Of a stretch of 33,690 bases of DNA, positions 24,960 through 33,435 are shown piece by piece. The notes under the pieces were generated by a model. It did not search any database. It had not been told where the DNA came from and saw only the letters and a program-made list of their open reading frames with translations. The translations under genes and the position numbers were made by a program. Within the stretch, counting starts at the first letter, position 1, and each line of letters starts with the position of its first letter. This DNA comes from Caulobacteraceae bacterium (lineage in GTDB: Bacteria; Pseudomonadota; Alphaproteobacteria; Caulobacterales; Caulobacteraceae): positions 1 to 33,690 of the forward strand of contig JAFANN010000259.1 of assembly GCA_019232665.1 (NCBI GenBank). Direction: 5' to 3'.

Positions 24960-25009
24960 AGCGCTGGATGGCGCTTTCGAGCGGCGGCCCGCAAGGCCCG
25001 CCGCTTTTT
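24960..25009 (+). terminator. Leader hairpin plus intrinsic terminator (probable attenuator) ahead of rimP
   Basis: A small stem AGCGC/GCGCT (24960-24964 and 24971-24975) is followed by a strong terminator. AGCGGCGG (24980-24987) pairs with CCGCCGCT (24998-25005), with an inner CC/GG pair and a CGCAA-type loop, then TTTTT (25005-25009). It lies between a good promoter (24912-24940) and the rimP start at 25049, so it terminates transcripts made from that promoter unless prevented. NusA, encoded in this operon, acts on terminators and pauses, and feedback regulation of nusA operons through leader terminators is known in other bacteria. Confidence 0.75.
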
Positions 25010-25048
25010 GTTTGGCTATCCGAGCTGTCCTGTTCGAGGGACTCATCC

Positions 25049-25642
25049 GTGCTGCGCGGCAAAACCGCCGAGGACCAGAAGCTGTTGCAGCTGCTCGACC
25101 CCGTCGCCGAGGCAGCGGGCTTCGAGATCGTCCGCCTGCGGTTGATGGGCGGGACCGGGCACGGCCGACGCCTGCAGGTGATGGCCGAGCAGCCGGACGG
25201 AACCATGCTGGTCGAGGACTGCGCGCGCCTCGCCCGCGCCCTGTCGCAGGTGCTCGACGCGACCGACCCCATCTCGGGCGAATACGTCCTGGAGGTGTCC
25301 AGTCCGGGCGTCGACCGGCCGCTGACGCGGCTGAAGGATTTCGAGACCTACGAGGGCTGCGAGGCCCGCCTTGAGATCGATCGCCTCGCCGAGGGACGCA
25401 AGCGCTTCCGCGGCGAACTCGCCGGCCTCGACGGCCAGAACGTCGCGATCAACCTCGAGGGCGAGACCGAAACGGCTCTGCTGCCCTTCGAATGGCTGAC
25501 CGAAGCCAAGCTCGTGATCACCGACGCCCTGCTCAAGCGGGGCGCGGAGGCCAGGGCGGCCCGCCTGGAGCGGGAAAACACTCTGGAGCACGGCGGTAAG
25601 GACGCCGGCGCTCCACACGAGGACCAAGAGGAAGGACCATGA
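25049..25642 (+). CDS. rimP: Ribosome maturation factor RimP
   Basis: A 197-residue RimP, needed for maturation of the 30S subunit. The N-terminal domain carries [20 protein letters not shown] and [21 protein letters not shown], and the family signature [20 protein letters not shown] ends the domain. The C-terminal part is Sm-like ([20 protein letters not shown]). The tail is acidic. I chose the GTG at 25049, 7 nt after GAGGGA (25036-25041). An in-frame ATG at 24968 would make translation run through the leader terminator hairpin and is rejected. The stop overlaps the nusA start as ATGA. Confidence 0.93.
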   Translation: MLRGKTAEDQKLLQLLDPVAEAAGFEIVRLRLMGGTGHGRRLQVMAEQPDGTMLVEDCARLARALSQVLDATDPISGEYVLEVSSPGVDRPLTRLKDFETYEGCEARLEIDRLAEGRKRFRGELAGLDGQNVAINLEGETETALLPFEWLTEAKLVITDALLKRGAEARAARLERENTLEHGGKDAGAPHEDQEEGP

Positions 25643-27336
25643 CCACCATCAGCGGTATCTCCGCCAACCGTCAGGAGCTGCTCCTGATCGCCGACGCCGT
25701 GGCGCGCGAGAAGTCGATCGAGCGCGAGATCGTCATCGAGGCGATCGAAGAGGCGATCCAGAAGGCCGCCCGCACCCGCTACGGCGCCGAGCACGACATC
25801 CGGGTCAAGATGGACCCCAAGACCGGCGAGACCACTATCACCCGCGTGGTGACCGTGGTCGACGACGACTTCGGCGCCGGCGTTGGCGCAGCCGAGGGCG
25901 AGGAAGGCGTCGAGACGTTCAACGACTACGCTCAGCGGCGCCTGTCGGACGCACTGAAGACCGATCCGGAGGCCGAGGTCGGCAAGACCTATGTCGAGAC
26001 CCTGCCGCCGTTCGACTTCGGCCGCGTGCAGACCCAGATGGCCCGCCAGGTCGTGATGGGGAAGGTCCGCGAGGCCGAGCGCGAGCGCCAGTACGAAGAG
26101 TTCAAGGACCGCGTCGGCGAGATCGTCAACGGCGTCGCCAAGCGGGTCGAATACGGCAACGTCATCGTCGACCTCGGCCGTGGCGAAGGCATCATGCGCC
26201 GCGACCAGTCGATCCCACGCGAGGCCTTCCAGGTCGGCGACCGCGTGCGGGCCTACATCTACGACGTCCGACGCGAAGCGAAGGGGCCGCAGATCATGCT
26301 CTCCCGCGCCCACGGCGGGTTCATGGCCAAGCTGTTCGCGCAGGAAGTGCCGGAGGTCTACGATGGGGTGATCGAGATCCGCGCCGTGGCGCGTGATCCG
26401 GGCAGCCGCGCCAAGATGGCGGTGGTCTCCAATGACAGCTCGATCGACCCCGTAGGCGCGTGCGTGGGCATGCGCGGCAGCCGTGTGCAGGCGGTCGTCG
26501 CCGAGCTGCAGGGCGAGAAGATCGACATCATCCAGTGGAATCCCGACGAGGCGACGTTCCTCGTCAACGCTCTCGCCCCCGCGGAAGTCACCAAGGTGGT
26601 GATGGACGAGGAGGACGAGCGGGTCGAAGTCGTTGTGCCCGACGAGCAGCTCTCTTTGGCCATCGGCCGGCGCGGGCAGAACGTGCGCCTCGCCAGCCAG
26701 CTGACCGGCTGGCAGATCGACATCATGACCGAAAGCCAGGAGAGCGAGCGCCGCCAGCGCGAGTTCGCCGAGCGCACGGCCATGTTCCAGGAAGCCCTGG
26801 ACGTGGACGAGGTCATCGCCCAGCTGCTGGTCACCGAGGGCTTCGCCTCGGTCGAGGACGTGGCCTACGTCGATCCGGGCGAGATCGCCAGCATCGAGGG
26901 CTTCGACGAGGACACCGCCGAGGAGCTGCAGGCCCGCGCCCGCGACTACCTCGACAAGGAAGCGGCCGAATACGACGCGCGGCGCCGGGAGCTGGGCGTC
27001 GAGGACGCCCTGCTCGAGATCGAGGGCGTCACCCTGCCCATGACGGTCGCCTTCGGCGAGAACGAGGTGAAGACCGTCGAGGACCTCGCCGGCCTCGTCC
27101 CCGACGACATCCGCGGCTACTACGAGACCAAGAACGGCGAGCGCGTGCGCGAGCCCGGGATCCTCGAATCGATGGAGCTGTCCGCCGAGGACGCCGAACG
27201 CCTGATCATGCGCGCGCGGGTAGCCGTCGGCTGGATCGAGGCGCCGCCCGAGGAGGAAGAGGTCGAAGGCGAGTTCGAAGGCGAACCCGAACCCTACGAC
27301 GAAGCCGCCGCCGTCTTCGGAGACAGCCAGCGCTGA
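25639..27336 (+). CDS. nusA: Transcription termination/antitermination factor NusA
   Basis: A 565-residue NusA, which binds RNA polymerase and nascent RNA to control pausing, termination and antitermination. The N-terminal RNAP-binding domain occupies about 1-135. The S1 domain follows ([20 protein letters not shown] from 164), then two KH domains with GMRGSR near 277 and GRRGQN at 343-348. The C-terminal acidic helix-hairpin-helix repeats cover about 395-530 ([20 protein letters not shown]). The tail is strongly acidic ([19 protein letters not shown]). It overlaps rimP by 4 nt. It is followed by a palindromic repeat region before the ylxR/L7Ae gene. Confidence 0.98.
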   Translation: MTTISGISANRQELLLIADAVAREKSIEREIVIEAIEEAIQKAARTRYGAEHDIRVKMDPKTGETTITRVVTVVDDDFGAGVGAAEGEEGVETFNDYAQRRLSDALKTDPEAEVGKTYVETLPPFDFGRVQTQMARQVVMGKVREAERERQYEEFKDRVGEIVNGVAKRVEYGNVIVDLGRGEGIMRRDQSIPREAFQVGDRVRAYIYDVRREAKGPQIMLSRAHGGFMAKLFAQEVPEVYDGVIEIRAVARDPGSRAKMAVVSNDSSIDPVGACVGMRGSRVQAVVAELQGEKIDIIQWNPDEATFLVNALAPAEVTKVVMDEEDERVEVVVPDEQLSLAIGRRGQNVRLASQLTGWQIDIMTESQESERRQREFAERTAMFQEALDVDEVIAQLLVTEGFASVEDVAYVDPGEIASIEGFDEDTAEELQARARDYLDKEAAEYDARRRELGVEDALLEIEGVTLPMTVAFGENEVKTVEDLAGLVPDDIRGYYETKNGERVREPGILESMELSAEDAERLIMRARVAVGWIEAPPEEEEVEGEFEGEPEPYDEAAAVFGDSQR

Positions 27337-27351
27337 GTTTCGTCCCTCCCC

Positions 27352-27421
27352 AGTCGCTCTCCTCCCCCTTCACGGGGGAGGTGGATCGGCCCGCGGAGCG
27401 GGACGAGACGGAGGGGGAAGG
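27352..27421. repeat. Dispersed palindromic repeat, copy A
   Basis: It begins TCGCTCTCCTCCCCCTTCAC, contains the hairpin CTCCCCC/GGGGGAG and a central CGGCCCGCGGAGCGGG block, and ends GAGGGGGAAG. The beginning and end are shared with the repeat at 31543-31607 after infB. Such CTCCCCC...GAGGGGGA palindromes are common in intergenic regions of Caulobacterales. Confidence 0.8.
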
Positions 27422-27465
27422 CGGCGGCCCAGATGCAGGGGATCGTCCCCAACCGCAAGTGGGGC

Positions 27466-27523
27466 GGCCTTCCCCATCCGTCCCGGCGCTGCGCGCCGGT
27501 CCACCTTCCCCAGGAGGGGAAGG
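27466..27523. repeat. Dispersed palindromic repeat, copy C (inverted)
   Basis: Its reverse complement reads CCTTCCCCTCCTGGGGAAGG, then TGGACCGGCGCGCAGCGCCG and GGACGGATGGGGAAGG. It is therefore the same repeat family as copy A in the opposite orientation, about 45 nt away. The A-C pair makes a larger inverted structure in the nusA-ylxR gap. Confidence 0.75.
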
Positions 27524-27559
27524 AGAGCGCGTATTCGCAGCATGTGAGGGAGGACGATC

Positions 27560-28201
27560 ATGACCGCCGTTTCGCCTCCCGCCACGCACGCGGAGGCCTC
27601 GCGCCAGCGGCGGGATATCGTCTCCGGCGAGGTGATGAACGAGGACCGGCTGATCCGCTTCGTCGCGGGGCCGGAGGGCGAGGTAGTCCCGGATCTTGGG
27701 CGCAAGCTCCCGGGCCGGGGCGTGTGGGTGGCGGCCAGTCGCGAGGCGGTGACGACGGCGGCGAAGAAGAATCTCTTCTCGCGATCGGCCAAGGCCAAGC
27801 TCACGGCGCCCACGGATCTGGCGGATCAGGTGGAATCCCGACTTCGAAACCGATTGCTGTCGGGCTTGGGTCTTGCGCGCAAGGCCGGCGCGCTTACTTC
27901 GGGATTCGAGGCGGTGCGCGAGGCATTGGCCTCAGGGAGGGTCCGTTACCTCATCGAAGCCTGCGACGGCGCTTCGGACGGCCGACGCAAGGTATTGGCT
28001 CTGGTGCGCAAATCGCCTCAGCCGGTGACGATGATCGGGGTCTTCTCACAATCTGAATTGGGTTTGGCCTTGGGCCTGGAGAATGTGGTACACACCGCGC
28101 TCCTCGCCGGGCGGAGCACGGAGCGCTGGGCGGTCGACATCGACCGCTTGGCAGGGTTTCGCCCGCTGTTCCCGGAGAGTTGGCTGTCTCCCGGGCCTTG
28201 A
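27560..28201 (+). CDS. YlxR-family RNA-binding protein fused to an L7Ae-like domain
   Basis: A 213-residue nucleic-acid-binding protein of the nusA-infB operon. Residues about 15-85 form a YlxR/DUF448 domain (RRDIVSGEVMNEDRLIRFVA, GRKLPGRGVWVAASREAV). About 95-195 form an L7Ae/L30e/S12e-like domain (LLSGLGLARKAGALTSGFEA, then PQPVTMIGVFSQSELGLALG), which in relatives binds kink-turn RNA. The usual Cys of the YlxR R-R-C-I-V motif is replaced by Asp (RRDIV). The start ATG follows GAGGACG. The fused form between nusA and infB is typical of alphaproteobacteria. A nucleoid or regulatory role has been proposed for YlxR in other bacteria. Confidence 0.9.
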   Translation: MTAVSPPATHAEASRQRRDIVSGEVMNEDRLIRFVAGPEGEVVPDLGRKLPGRGVWVAASREAVTTAAKKNLFSRSAKAKLTAPTDLADQVESRLRNRLLSGLGLARKAGALTSGFEAVREALASGRVRYLIEACDGASDGRRKVLALVRKSPQPVTMIGVFSQSELGLALGLENVVHTALLAGRSTERWAVDIDRLAGFRPLFPESWLSPGP

Positions 28202-28209
28202 CGAGGTGA

Positions 28210-28224
28210 CCGGGCAGCGCCCGG
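28210..28224 (+). repeat. Short hairpin between ylxR and infB
   Basis: CCGGGC (28210-28215) and GCCCGG (28219-28224) form a 6-bp stem with a 3-nt loop right after the ylxR stop. It has no T-tract. A GGAGGT at 28270-28275 lies 18 nt before the infB ATG, too far to be its normal ribosome site. Confidence 0.35.
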
Positions 28225-28293
28225 CCATCGATGAGTTTACTAGTAGACGCCGGGGCGGTCGCCCGTTCCGGAGGTGTTTGATCAAGCGAGCGC

Positions 28294-31200
28294 ATGACGG
28301 ACGAGAACGACAACAACAGGCCGACCGGTTCCGGAGCGCCCGGGTCACGGGCGCCACTGACCCTCAAGCCCCGCACCGGCGGGGCCGTGAGCTCCGGCAT
28401 GGTGAAGCAGAGCTTCAGCCATGGCCGCTCCAAGACAGTGGTCGTGGAGACAAAGCGTCGGCGCATGGATGCGCCGGGCGCGGGCGCGCCCGAGCGTCGG
28501 CCCCCGCTGGAGATTCGTCCTCCGGCGCCTGCCGCCGCCCCGCCCCGTCCCGCCCCGTCCGCGCCAGCCGGACCTGCGGCCCAGAGCGGTCCGCAGCGCC
28601 AGCTCTCCGATGACGAGCGCCGGGCCCGCCAGCGCGTGATCGAGGAAGCCACGCGCGCCGCCGCCGAACGCACGGCCGCCGAGCGCGCAGAACTCGCACG
28701 GCAGGAGGCCCAGGCCGCCGCCCAGCGCGCCGAAGCCGCGCGCGCCGCCGCCGCAGCCGCCGAGGCCCATCGTGCGGCTCAGCAGCAGGCCGCTGCCGAG
28801 GCTGCGGCCGCCGCCGCGCCGGCCCAGCCGGCTGCAGCGCCCTCGCCTGCCCCCGCGACCGCCGAGGCCGCCCCTGCGCCCGTGGCCCGGCCGCCTGAGG
28901 CTCCGCGCCAAGAAGTCCCGCGCCAAGAAGCTCCGCGCCAAGAAGCTGCGCGTACGGGACCTGCGCCCGCCGCGCGCCAATCCGAAGCGCCCGCCCGTCC
29001 CGCCTACCCGCAGGGCCGCGCTGAACAGGGTCGCTCCTCTGCGAACCAGGGCCGTCCCCACGACGGCCAGCGCCAGGGTGCGCCCCACCAGCGATCGGGC
29101 GACTCTCGCCCGACCGCACCTGGCCAGACCCGGACCTACGAGCCCAGCCGCGATCGTCGCGACGACCGGCCGACGACGACGACCTACCGGCCCGCTCCGA
29201 CCCAGGGGGTCGCCTTTAACCAGCGCGTGGCTCGGCCAGATCAGGCCCGACCCCCGCGCGACGACGCCCGCGGCCCGCGAACCGACCGCCCGGACTCCCG
29301 GTCCGAGCAGCCGGCGCGTCCGCGCCCCGGCGAGACCGTCCGCTATTCCGCGATCGCGCCCGCGCGGCCACCCCGCGAAGGCGGACCCCGCACCGGCGGT
29401 CCGCGTCCGGGCGGCCCACGGCCGCCGCCTTCCGGGGCGCAAAGCGGACCCGAGGTTCAGCGCGCAGCGCGCCAGGCGCCGCGGCCAGGCGCGGCGAACC
29501 TCGACCGCCGTCCGGATTTCGACGACGAGAACGCGTCGGCGAACCGCGGCCGCACCGCACGCGGTGGCGGTGGCGGCGGCACGGCGGTGTCGCGCACCAA
29601 GGGCGAGCCCAAGCGCCGCGAAGGCCGTCTGACCATCCAGGCCGTGGCCGGAGACGACGAGGGCGCGGTGGAGCGCATGCGCTCCCTCGCCTCGGTCCGC
29701 CGGGCGCGCGAGCGCGAGCGCGAGAAGCGCAAGGGCGGCGCCCAGGAACAGGCCCGCTCCGCCCGCGAGGTCGTGATCCCGGACATCATCACCGTCCAGG
29801 AACTGGCAAACCGCATGGCCGTGCGCGGCGTCGAGGTGATCAAGTTCCTCGTCCGCCAGGGCCTGATGCTGAAGATCAACGACGTGATCGACAGCGACAT
29901 GGCCGAGCTGGTGGCCGCTGAGTTCGGCCTCACCGTTCGCCGCGTGTCGGAAAGCGACGTCGAGACCGGCTTCCTGTCGGAGGATGACGACGAGGACGGG
30001 ACCGTTCCGCGCCCGCCCGTGGTCACCGTCATGGGCCACGTCGACCACGGCAAGACCAGCCTCTTGGACGCCCTGCGCTCCACCGACGTGGCCGCTGGCG
30101 AGGCGGGGGGCATCACCCAGCACATCGGCGCCTATCAGGTTCAGCTGCCCAGCGGCGACCGCGTCACCTTCCTCGACACCCCGGGCCACGCCGCCTTCAG
30201 CGCCATGCGCGCCCGCGGCGCCAACCTGACGGACATCGTGGTGCTGGTCGTGGCCGCCGACGACGGCGTCATGCCCCAGACGGTCGAGGCGATCTCCCAC
30301 GCCAAGGCGGCGGGCACCCCGATCATCGTGGCGATCAACAAGATCGACAAACCCGACGCCAACCCGACCCGCGTGATCAACGAGCTGCTGCAGCACGAGA
30401 TCGTCGCCGAGAGCCTCGGCGGCGAGACGCAGATGATCGAGGTCTCGGCCACGCAGAAGCTGGGCCTGGACGACCTGCTGGAGGCCATCCTGCTGCAGGC
30501 GGAGGTCATGGACCTGCGCGCCAATCCCGACCGCACCGCCGAAGGCGTGGTGATCGAGAGCCAGATCGACCGCGGCCGCGGGGCCGTGGCCACGGTTCTC
30601 GTCAAGCGCGGCACGCTCAAGCGCGGCGACATCGTCGTGGCGGGAGCTGCCTTCGGCCGCGTGCGCGCCCTGCTCAACGAGCGCGAGGAGCAGGTGCAGT
30701 CCGCCGGCCCCTCCACCCCGGTGGAGATCCTGGGCCTCGACGGCGCCGCCGATCCCGGCGAACCCTTCGCCGTGGTCGAGAACGATGCGCGCGCCCGCGA
30801 GCTGACCGACTACCGCATACGCCTCAAGCGTGAGCGCAACCTCACTCCGGTGGGCGCGGCGCCGACCCTGGCCGACATGATGGCCAAGCTGGCCGACAAG
30901 AAGGTCAGCGAGCTGCCGATCCTGATCAAGGCGGACACGCAAGGCTCCGCCGAGGCGATCGTCGGCTCACTGGACAAGCTGGGCACCGACGAGGTGCGTG
31001 CGCGGATCATCCTCTCCGGCGCCGGCGCGATCAACGAGAGCGACGTGATGCTGGCCAAGGGCGCCAATGCGCCGATCATCGGCTTCAACGTTCGCGCTTC
31101 GAAGCAGGCGCGGGCCCTGGCCGAGCACGAGGGCGTGGAGATCCGCTACTACGCGATCATCTACGACCTGATCGACGACATCAAAGGCGTGCTCTCGGGC

Positions 31201-31521
31201 ATGCTGGCCCCGATCCAGCGCGAGAGCTTCCTCGGCTACGCCGAGGTGCTGCAGGTGTTCGACATCACAAAGGTCGGCAAGGTCGCCGGCTGCCGCGTCC
31301 GCGAGGGCGTGGTGCGCCGCGGGGCCCGCGTGCGGATCATCCGCAACGACATCGTCGTCCTCGAACTGGGCACCCTGCGCACCCTCAAGCGCTTCAAGGA
31401 CGAGGTGGCCGAAGTCGCCAACGGCTTCGAGTGCGGCATGGAGTTCGCCGGCTTCCAGGACATCCAGGTCGGCGACCAGATCGAGTGCTTCACCGTCGAA
31501 GAGGTCAAGCGGTCGCTCTAG
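28294..31521 (+). CDS. infB: Translation initiation factor IF-2
   Basis: A 1075-residue IF-2, the GTPase that places initiator tRNA on the 30S subunit. The N-terminus ([20 protein letters not shown]) is an IF-2-associated helix, followed by a very long Ala/Pro/Arg-rich disordered region to about 480. The IF2_N domain runs from about 493 ([20 protein letters not shown]). The GTPase core has G1 GHVDHGKT (581-588), G3 DTPGH (628-632) and G4 NKID (682-685). The C-terminal domains end with [13 protein letters not shown]-like residues ([13 protein letters not shown]). The start ATG at 28294 matches the alphaproteobacterial N-terminus ([16 protein letters not shown]); the ribosome site is weak (AGCGAG). 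In most relatives rbfA follows; here it does not. Confidence 0.98.
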   Translation: MTDENDNNRPTGSGAPGSRAPLTLKPRTGGAVSSGMVKQSFSHGRSKTVVVETKRRRMDAPGAGAPERRPPLEIRPPAPAAAPPRPAPSAPAGPAAQSGPQRQLSDDERRARQRVIEEATRAAAERTAAERAELARQEAQAAAQRAEAARAAAAAAEAHRAAQQQAAAEAAAAAAPAQPAAAPSPAPATAEAAPAPVARPPEAPRQEVPRQEAPRQEAARTGPAPAARQSEAPARPAYPQGRAEQGRSSANQGRPHDGQRQGAPHQRSGDSRPTAPGQTRTYEPSRDRRDDRPTTTTYRPAPTQGVAFNQRVARPDQARPPRDDARGPRTDRPDSRSEQPARPRPGETVRYSAIAPARPPREGGPRTGGPRPGGPRPPPSGAQSGPEVQRAARQAPRPGAANLDRRPDFDDENASANRGRTARGGGGGGTAVSRTKGEPKRREGRLTIQAVAGDDEGAVERMRSLASVRRAREREREKRKGGAQEQARSAREVVIPDIITVQELANRMAVRGVEVIKFLVRQGLMLKINDVIDSDMAELVAAEFGLTVRRVSESDVETGFLSEDDDEDGTVPRPPVVTVMGHVDHGKTSLLDALRSTDVAAGEAGGITQHIGAYQVQLPSGDRVTFLDTPGHAAFSAMRARGANLTDIVVLVVAADDGVMPQTVEAISHAKAAGTPIIVAINKIDKPDANPTRVINELLQHEIVAESLGGETQMIEVSATQKLGLDDLLEAILLQAEVMDLRANPDRTAEGVVIESQIDRGRGAVATVLVKRGTLKRGDIVVAGAAFGRVRALLNEREEQVQSAGPSTPVEILGLDGAADPGEPFAVVENDARARELTDYRIRLKRERNLTPVGAAPTLADMMAKLADKKVSELPILIKADTQGSAEAIVGSLDKLGTDEVRARIILSGAGAINESDVMLAKGANAPIIGFNVRASKQARALAEHEGVEIRYYAIIYDLIDDIKGVLSGMLAPIQRESFLGYAEVLQVFDITKVGKVAGCRVREGVVRRGARVRIIRNDIVVLELGTLRTLKRFKDEVAEVANGFECGMEFAGFQDIQVGDQIECFTVEEVKRSL
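28906..28950 (+). repeat. Three tandem 15-nt repeats in the disordered part of infB
   Basis: Three consecutive copies of CGCCAAGAAGCTCCG, with one to two changes each, lie at 28906-28920, 28921-28935 and 28936-28950. They encode repeated [10 protein letters not shown] units. Unit length is a multiple of three, so copy-number changes keep the frame. Confidence 0.85.
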
Positions 31522-31542
31522 GGGGGCGCGGGGGCGGCCCAC

Positions 31543-31607
31543 ACTCGCTCTGCTCCCCCTTCACGGGGGAGCTGTCGGTCCGCCACAGGCGGACCGACTG
31601 AGGGGGA
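31543..31607. repeat. Dispersed palindromic repeat, copy B, after infB
   Basis: It contains CTCCCCC (31553-31559)/GGGGGAG (31565-31571) with a TTCAC loop, then a 9-bp stem CGGTCCGCC (31576-31584)/GGCGGACCG (31588-31596) with an ACA loop, then AGGGGGAAA. It shares its first 26 nt (one mismatch) and its end with copy A at 27352. It may serve as the infB 3' end. Confidence 0.8.
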
Positions 31608-31856
31608 AAGCCGTGCTACGGTTGCAAGCCACACGACCCCCAATATTGGACGTCTTATTGAGGACTTGTGCTTTAATCCACAGATCATTTGCCCCGTTGC
31701 CAACGTAGTTATTGTATGGCGGCACCCGCGGTGCCTAGCTTTGGCTAGTCAGTTGTTTAAGCCAACGTTGGTATGGCGTAATTCCATTGTTTATAATGGT
31801 TGGATTCGGGGGGGGGAAGGTTATACATCGTAGACCCCCTCGTTTTTATTGTTTCG
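31608..31856. other. AT-rich non-coding stretch with four small palindromes
   Basis: This gap has markedly lower GC than the rest of the window and no supportable ORF. Within 80 nt are GGCACC-CGC-GGTGCC (31721-31735), CTAGC-TTTG-GCTAG (31735-31748), the perfect palindrome CCAACGTTGG (31762-31771), and CCATT-GTTTAT-AATGG (31784-31799). A run of nine or ten G lies near 31808-31816. It might be a structured RNA, a recombination site or degraded foreign DNA. Confidence 0.5.
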
Positions 31857-32468
31857 TCAGAATGTTTGGTCGGGGGTCAGATAACCACGATTAAATATAT
31901 CAGCACGATGAAATGAAGCTAAATCTGCGTTTTTTATATCATCCTTTACGATAAAACCTCGCCCGGAAGTGTCATAAATCCTCCAAGCTGCCTCCGGTAG
32001 AGCCATAGATGGAGTATGCCAGCCATTCATTGAGTCTGTCGGTTTGTTTATAATCGAGTCGAGGTACTGTTCTCTTGTTATAATACAACTACCTGGTGCC
32101 GCCGCAATCAGTAAAGATGCCCATATCCAGGCATGGTATTCATCAAAAGTCATACGGCGATCACGGTTCACTTCAAACAACGCCCACCGATTATCGCGCA
32201 AATAATGTTGCCTAGAAAACTGTATATCTGAGTACCACGTTTTAGTGGAATCGGGGAATTTCTCACGCGCCACTTGTGCTACCCTCTCAGATACATCGTC
32301 TTTACAGCTCAAGGCAGCCGCTGACATCAATTCTTGTTGGCTTTGTCGAGGAGGGGGTACGTTTTTGGAAACCGTAGGGCCACACGCCGACAAAAGCAGT
32401 AATAACGTTGTGGCGGCCATCCGCACGTCGCGGCGAGCGCTGCTCGACTGAGACCTCAATGTTGTCAT
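31857..32468 (-). CDS. Lipoprotein with three EF-hand-like loops, AT-rich gene
   Basis: A 203-residue protein I do not recognise as a named family. The lipobox LSAC (26-29) predicts lipidation at Cys29, with a basic N-terminus (SSSARRDVRMAATTLLLLL) and an outer-membrane or periplasmic location. Three loops resemble EF-hands: EVNRDRRMTFDE (99-110), DTSGRGFIVKDD (166-177) and DIFNRGYLTPDQ (190-201). Each has acidic or polar residues at positions 1 and 3 or 5, a Gly or Arg at 6 and a hydrophobic residue at 8. Positions are imperfect, so calcium binding is unproven. GGAGGGGG precedes the ATG at 32468. Codon use is far more AT-rich than in all neighbours, which suggests recent acquisition. It is a single gene with no obvious partner. 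Confidence 0.75.
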   Translation of the reverse strand: MTTLRSQSSSARRDVRMAATTLLLLLSACGPTVSKNVPPPRQSQQELMSAAALSCKDDVSERVAQVAREKFPDSTKTWYSDIQFSRQHYLRDNRWALFEVNRDRRMTFDEYHAWIWASLLIAAAPGSCIITREQYLDSIINKPTDSMNGWHTPSMALPEAAWRIYDTSGRGFIVKDDIKNADLASFHRADIFNRGYLTPDQTF

Positions 32469-32704
32469 CTTGGATCCCCCTCCGCCCTAGGAGTCACGAA
32501 CGGGCCGGCCATCTTTTTTGACGACGGGGACTACGAGGCGTCACGAGTGACCTCAGCTAACGCAGAACGGCAGCCGACATCGCGCCTCTGCATTCGCCCA
32601 ATACTGGAGTATCCCGGACATGATTGATCGCGCAGCCGCGCACGGCCATGAACGACGCTCCGCGCGCCGACAGGAGTGCGCGCTTCTATGCGGCGAACTA
32701 CCTC
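32469..32704. other. Intergenic stretch between the lipoprotein and the glycosyltransferase remnant
   Basis: GC returns to a high level near 32490. I see only a small inverted repeat (GTCAC-GA-GTGAC near 32540-32551) and no convincing gene. The lipoprotein promoter should lie at the left end of this stretch. Confidence 0.4.
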
Positions 32705-32949
32705 ATGAAGATCCTCGTCCTTCATCAGAACTTCCCCGGCCAATTCAAAAGCGTATCTGACAGGCTCATCGCCTGCAGCATGAGGTGCTTGCGCTCGTGC
32801 CGCAGACGCACAGGCAAGTGAGCGCCGTGCCGACCGTCCGCTACTCTCTCGACGGCCCGGCGCCCAGGAGCCCGATGCAGCCCAGCGCTTACGTTATCTA
32901 ACGCTTCGCCCGCGGCGCGGCCGTGGCGCGCAAGCTCCACGAATTGGCG
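32705..32949 (+). pseudogene. Glycosyltransferase N-terminal remnant (frameshifted, truncated)
   Basis: The start MKILVLHQNFPGQFK at 32705 is the typical N-terminus of a group of GT4-type glycosyltransferases. The reading frame is lost near 32765-32778, where the expected G-HEVLALVP segment continues in another frame as HEVLALVPQTHRQVSAVP (from 32779). That second frame meets a TAA at 32899-32901 and then resumes family-like sequence, RFARGAAVARKLHELA, to about 32949. Homology then stops abruptly where the opposite-strand heptosyltransferase fragment begins. One frameshift, one stop and loss of the rest of the gene make it nonfunctional. Assignment is by remembered family resemblance, not by search. 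Confidence 0.65.
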
Positions 32950-33161
32950 CCCCCCTGGGTTCGGCTTTCGAACAGGACGTTGCCGGTGTCGAGGTCCTTC
33001 AGGCGGATCAGCCATTCGTCGTCGCTCCGCTCGGGGAGCCGGATCCGTGCGCCCTGGTTGAAGTCGAAACGGATGCCGAATGGCGCCTCCTGCGTGGGAG
33101 CTTCCGCCACCGGGGAATAGGCGCCCTCGGGGCGAGGCAGTCCTTTCCGCGGGCCGAACTT
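32940..33161 (-). pseudogene. Fragment of an autotransporter-type O-heptosyltransferase
   Basis: On the minus strand one frame reads APTQEAPFGIRFDFNQGARI, then LPERSDDEWLIRLKDLDTGN and VLFESRTQGGANS. This resembles the N-terminal region of the autotransporter strand-loop-strand O-heptosyltransferase family (typical pattern FDFNDG, then LRDLDTGNILFE). The similarity ends at about 32940, followed by an unrelated short tail to a stop. No start or catalytic domain is present. It abuts the glycosyltransferase remnant head-on, so the junction near 32940-32950 is a recombination point. It is more likely a fragment than a gene. Confidence 0.55.
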
Positions 33162-33435
33162 CGGATCCAGGCGCCGCCGTACCTGGCGGCGTCGGCAATC
33201 CGCGGCCGAGCGGCGGCGATCGCATCTTCCAGGCACGCAGGATCGAGCTCGCGCTGAAGCGCCGGTTTTTCCTGCAAGAATCCCCCTGCCTCGAACAAAC
33301 GCCAGTGAACGTCTCGATGCAGCCCACCAGAACCATCTCGCGGCACAACCGTCCGCGCAAGGCACGGTGGTGGTTATTTTTCAGAACCTTAGCGCACGAA
33401 ATCACGATCGATTGGCCCGCCCCGCGAGTGCGTTT
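33162..33435. other. Degraded stretch without an intact gene
   Basis: No complete ORF is supportable. On the minus strand a protein-like segment, RELDPACLEDAIAAARPRIA, lies within 33346-33172 and a neighbouring frame reads MVLVGCIETFTGVC. This suggests a frameshifted coding remnant, but I cannot name the family. Confidence 0.3.

Noticed and set aside
24968-25048. ATG at 24968 as the start of rimP
   Set aside because: Translation would cross the terminator hairpin, and the added residues do not belong to the RimP family. The GTG at 25049 has a good ribosome site.
27337-27559. Possible CRISPR or tandem array in the nusA-ylxR gap
   Set aside because: There are only two copies in opposite orientations with internal palindromes; no regularly spaced direct repeats or spacers.
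28345-30942. An 865-codon minus-strand open frame opposite infB
   Set aside because: High GC keeps antisense frames open. The plus strand encodes an unmistakable IF-2, and the minus frame shows only low-complexity His/Ala/Arg/Val composition without family motifs.
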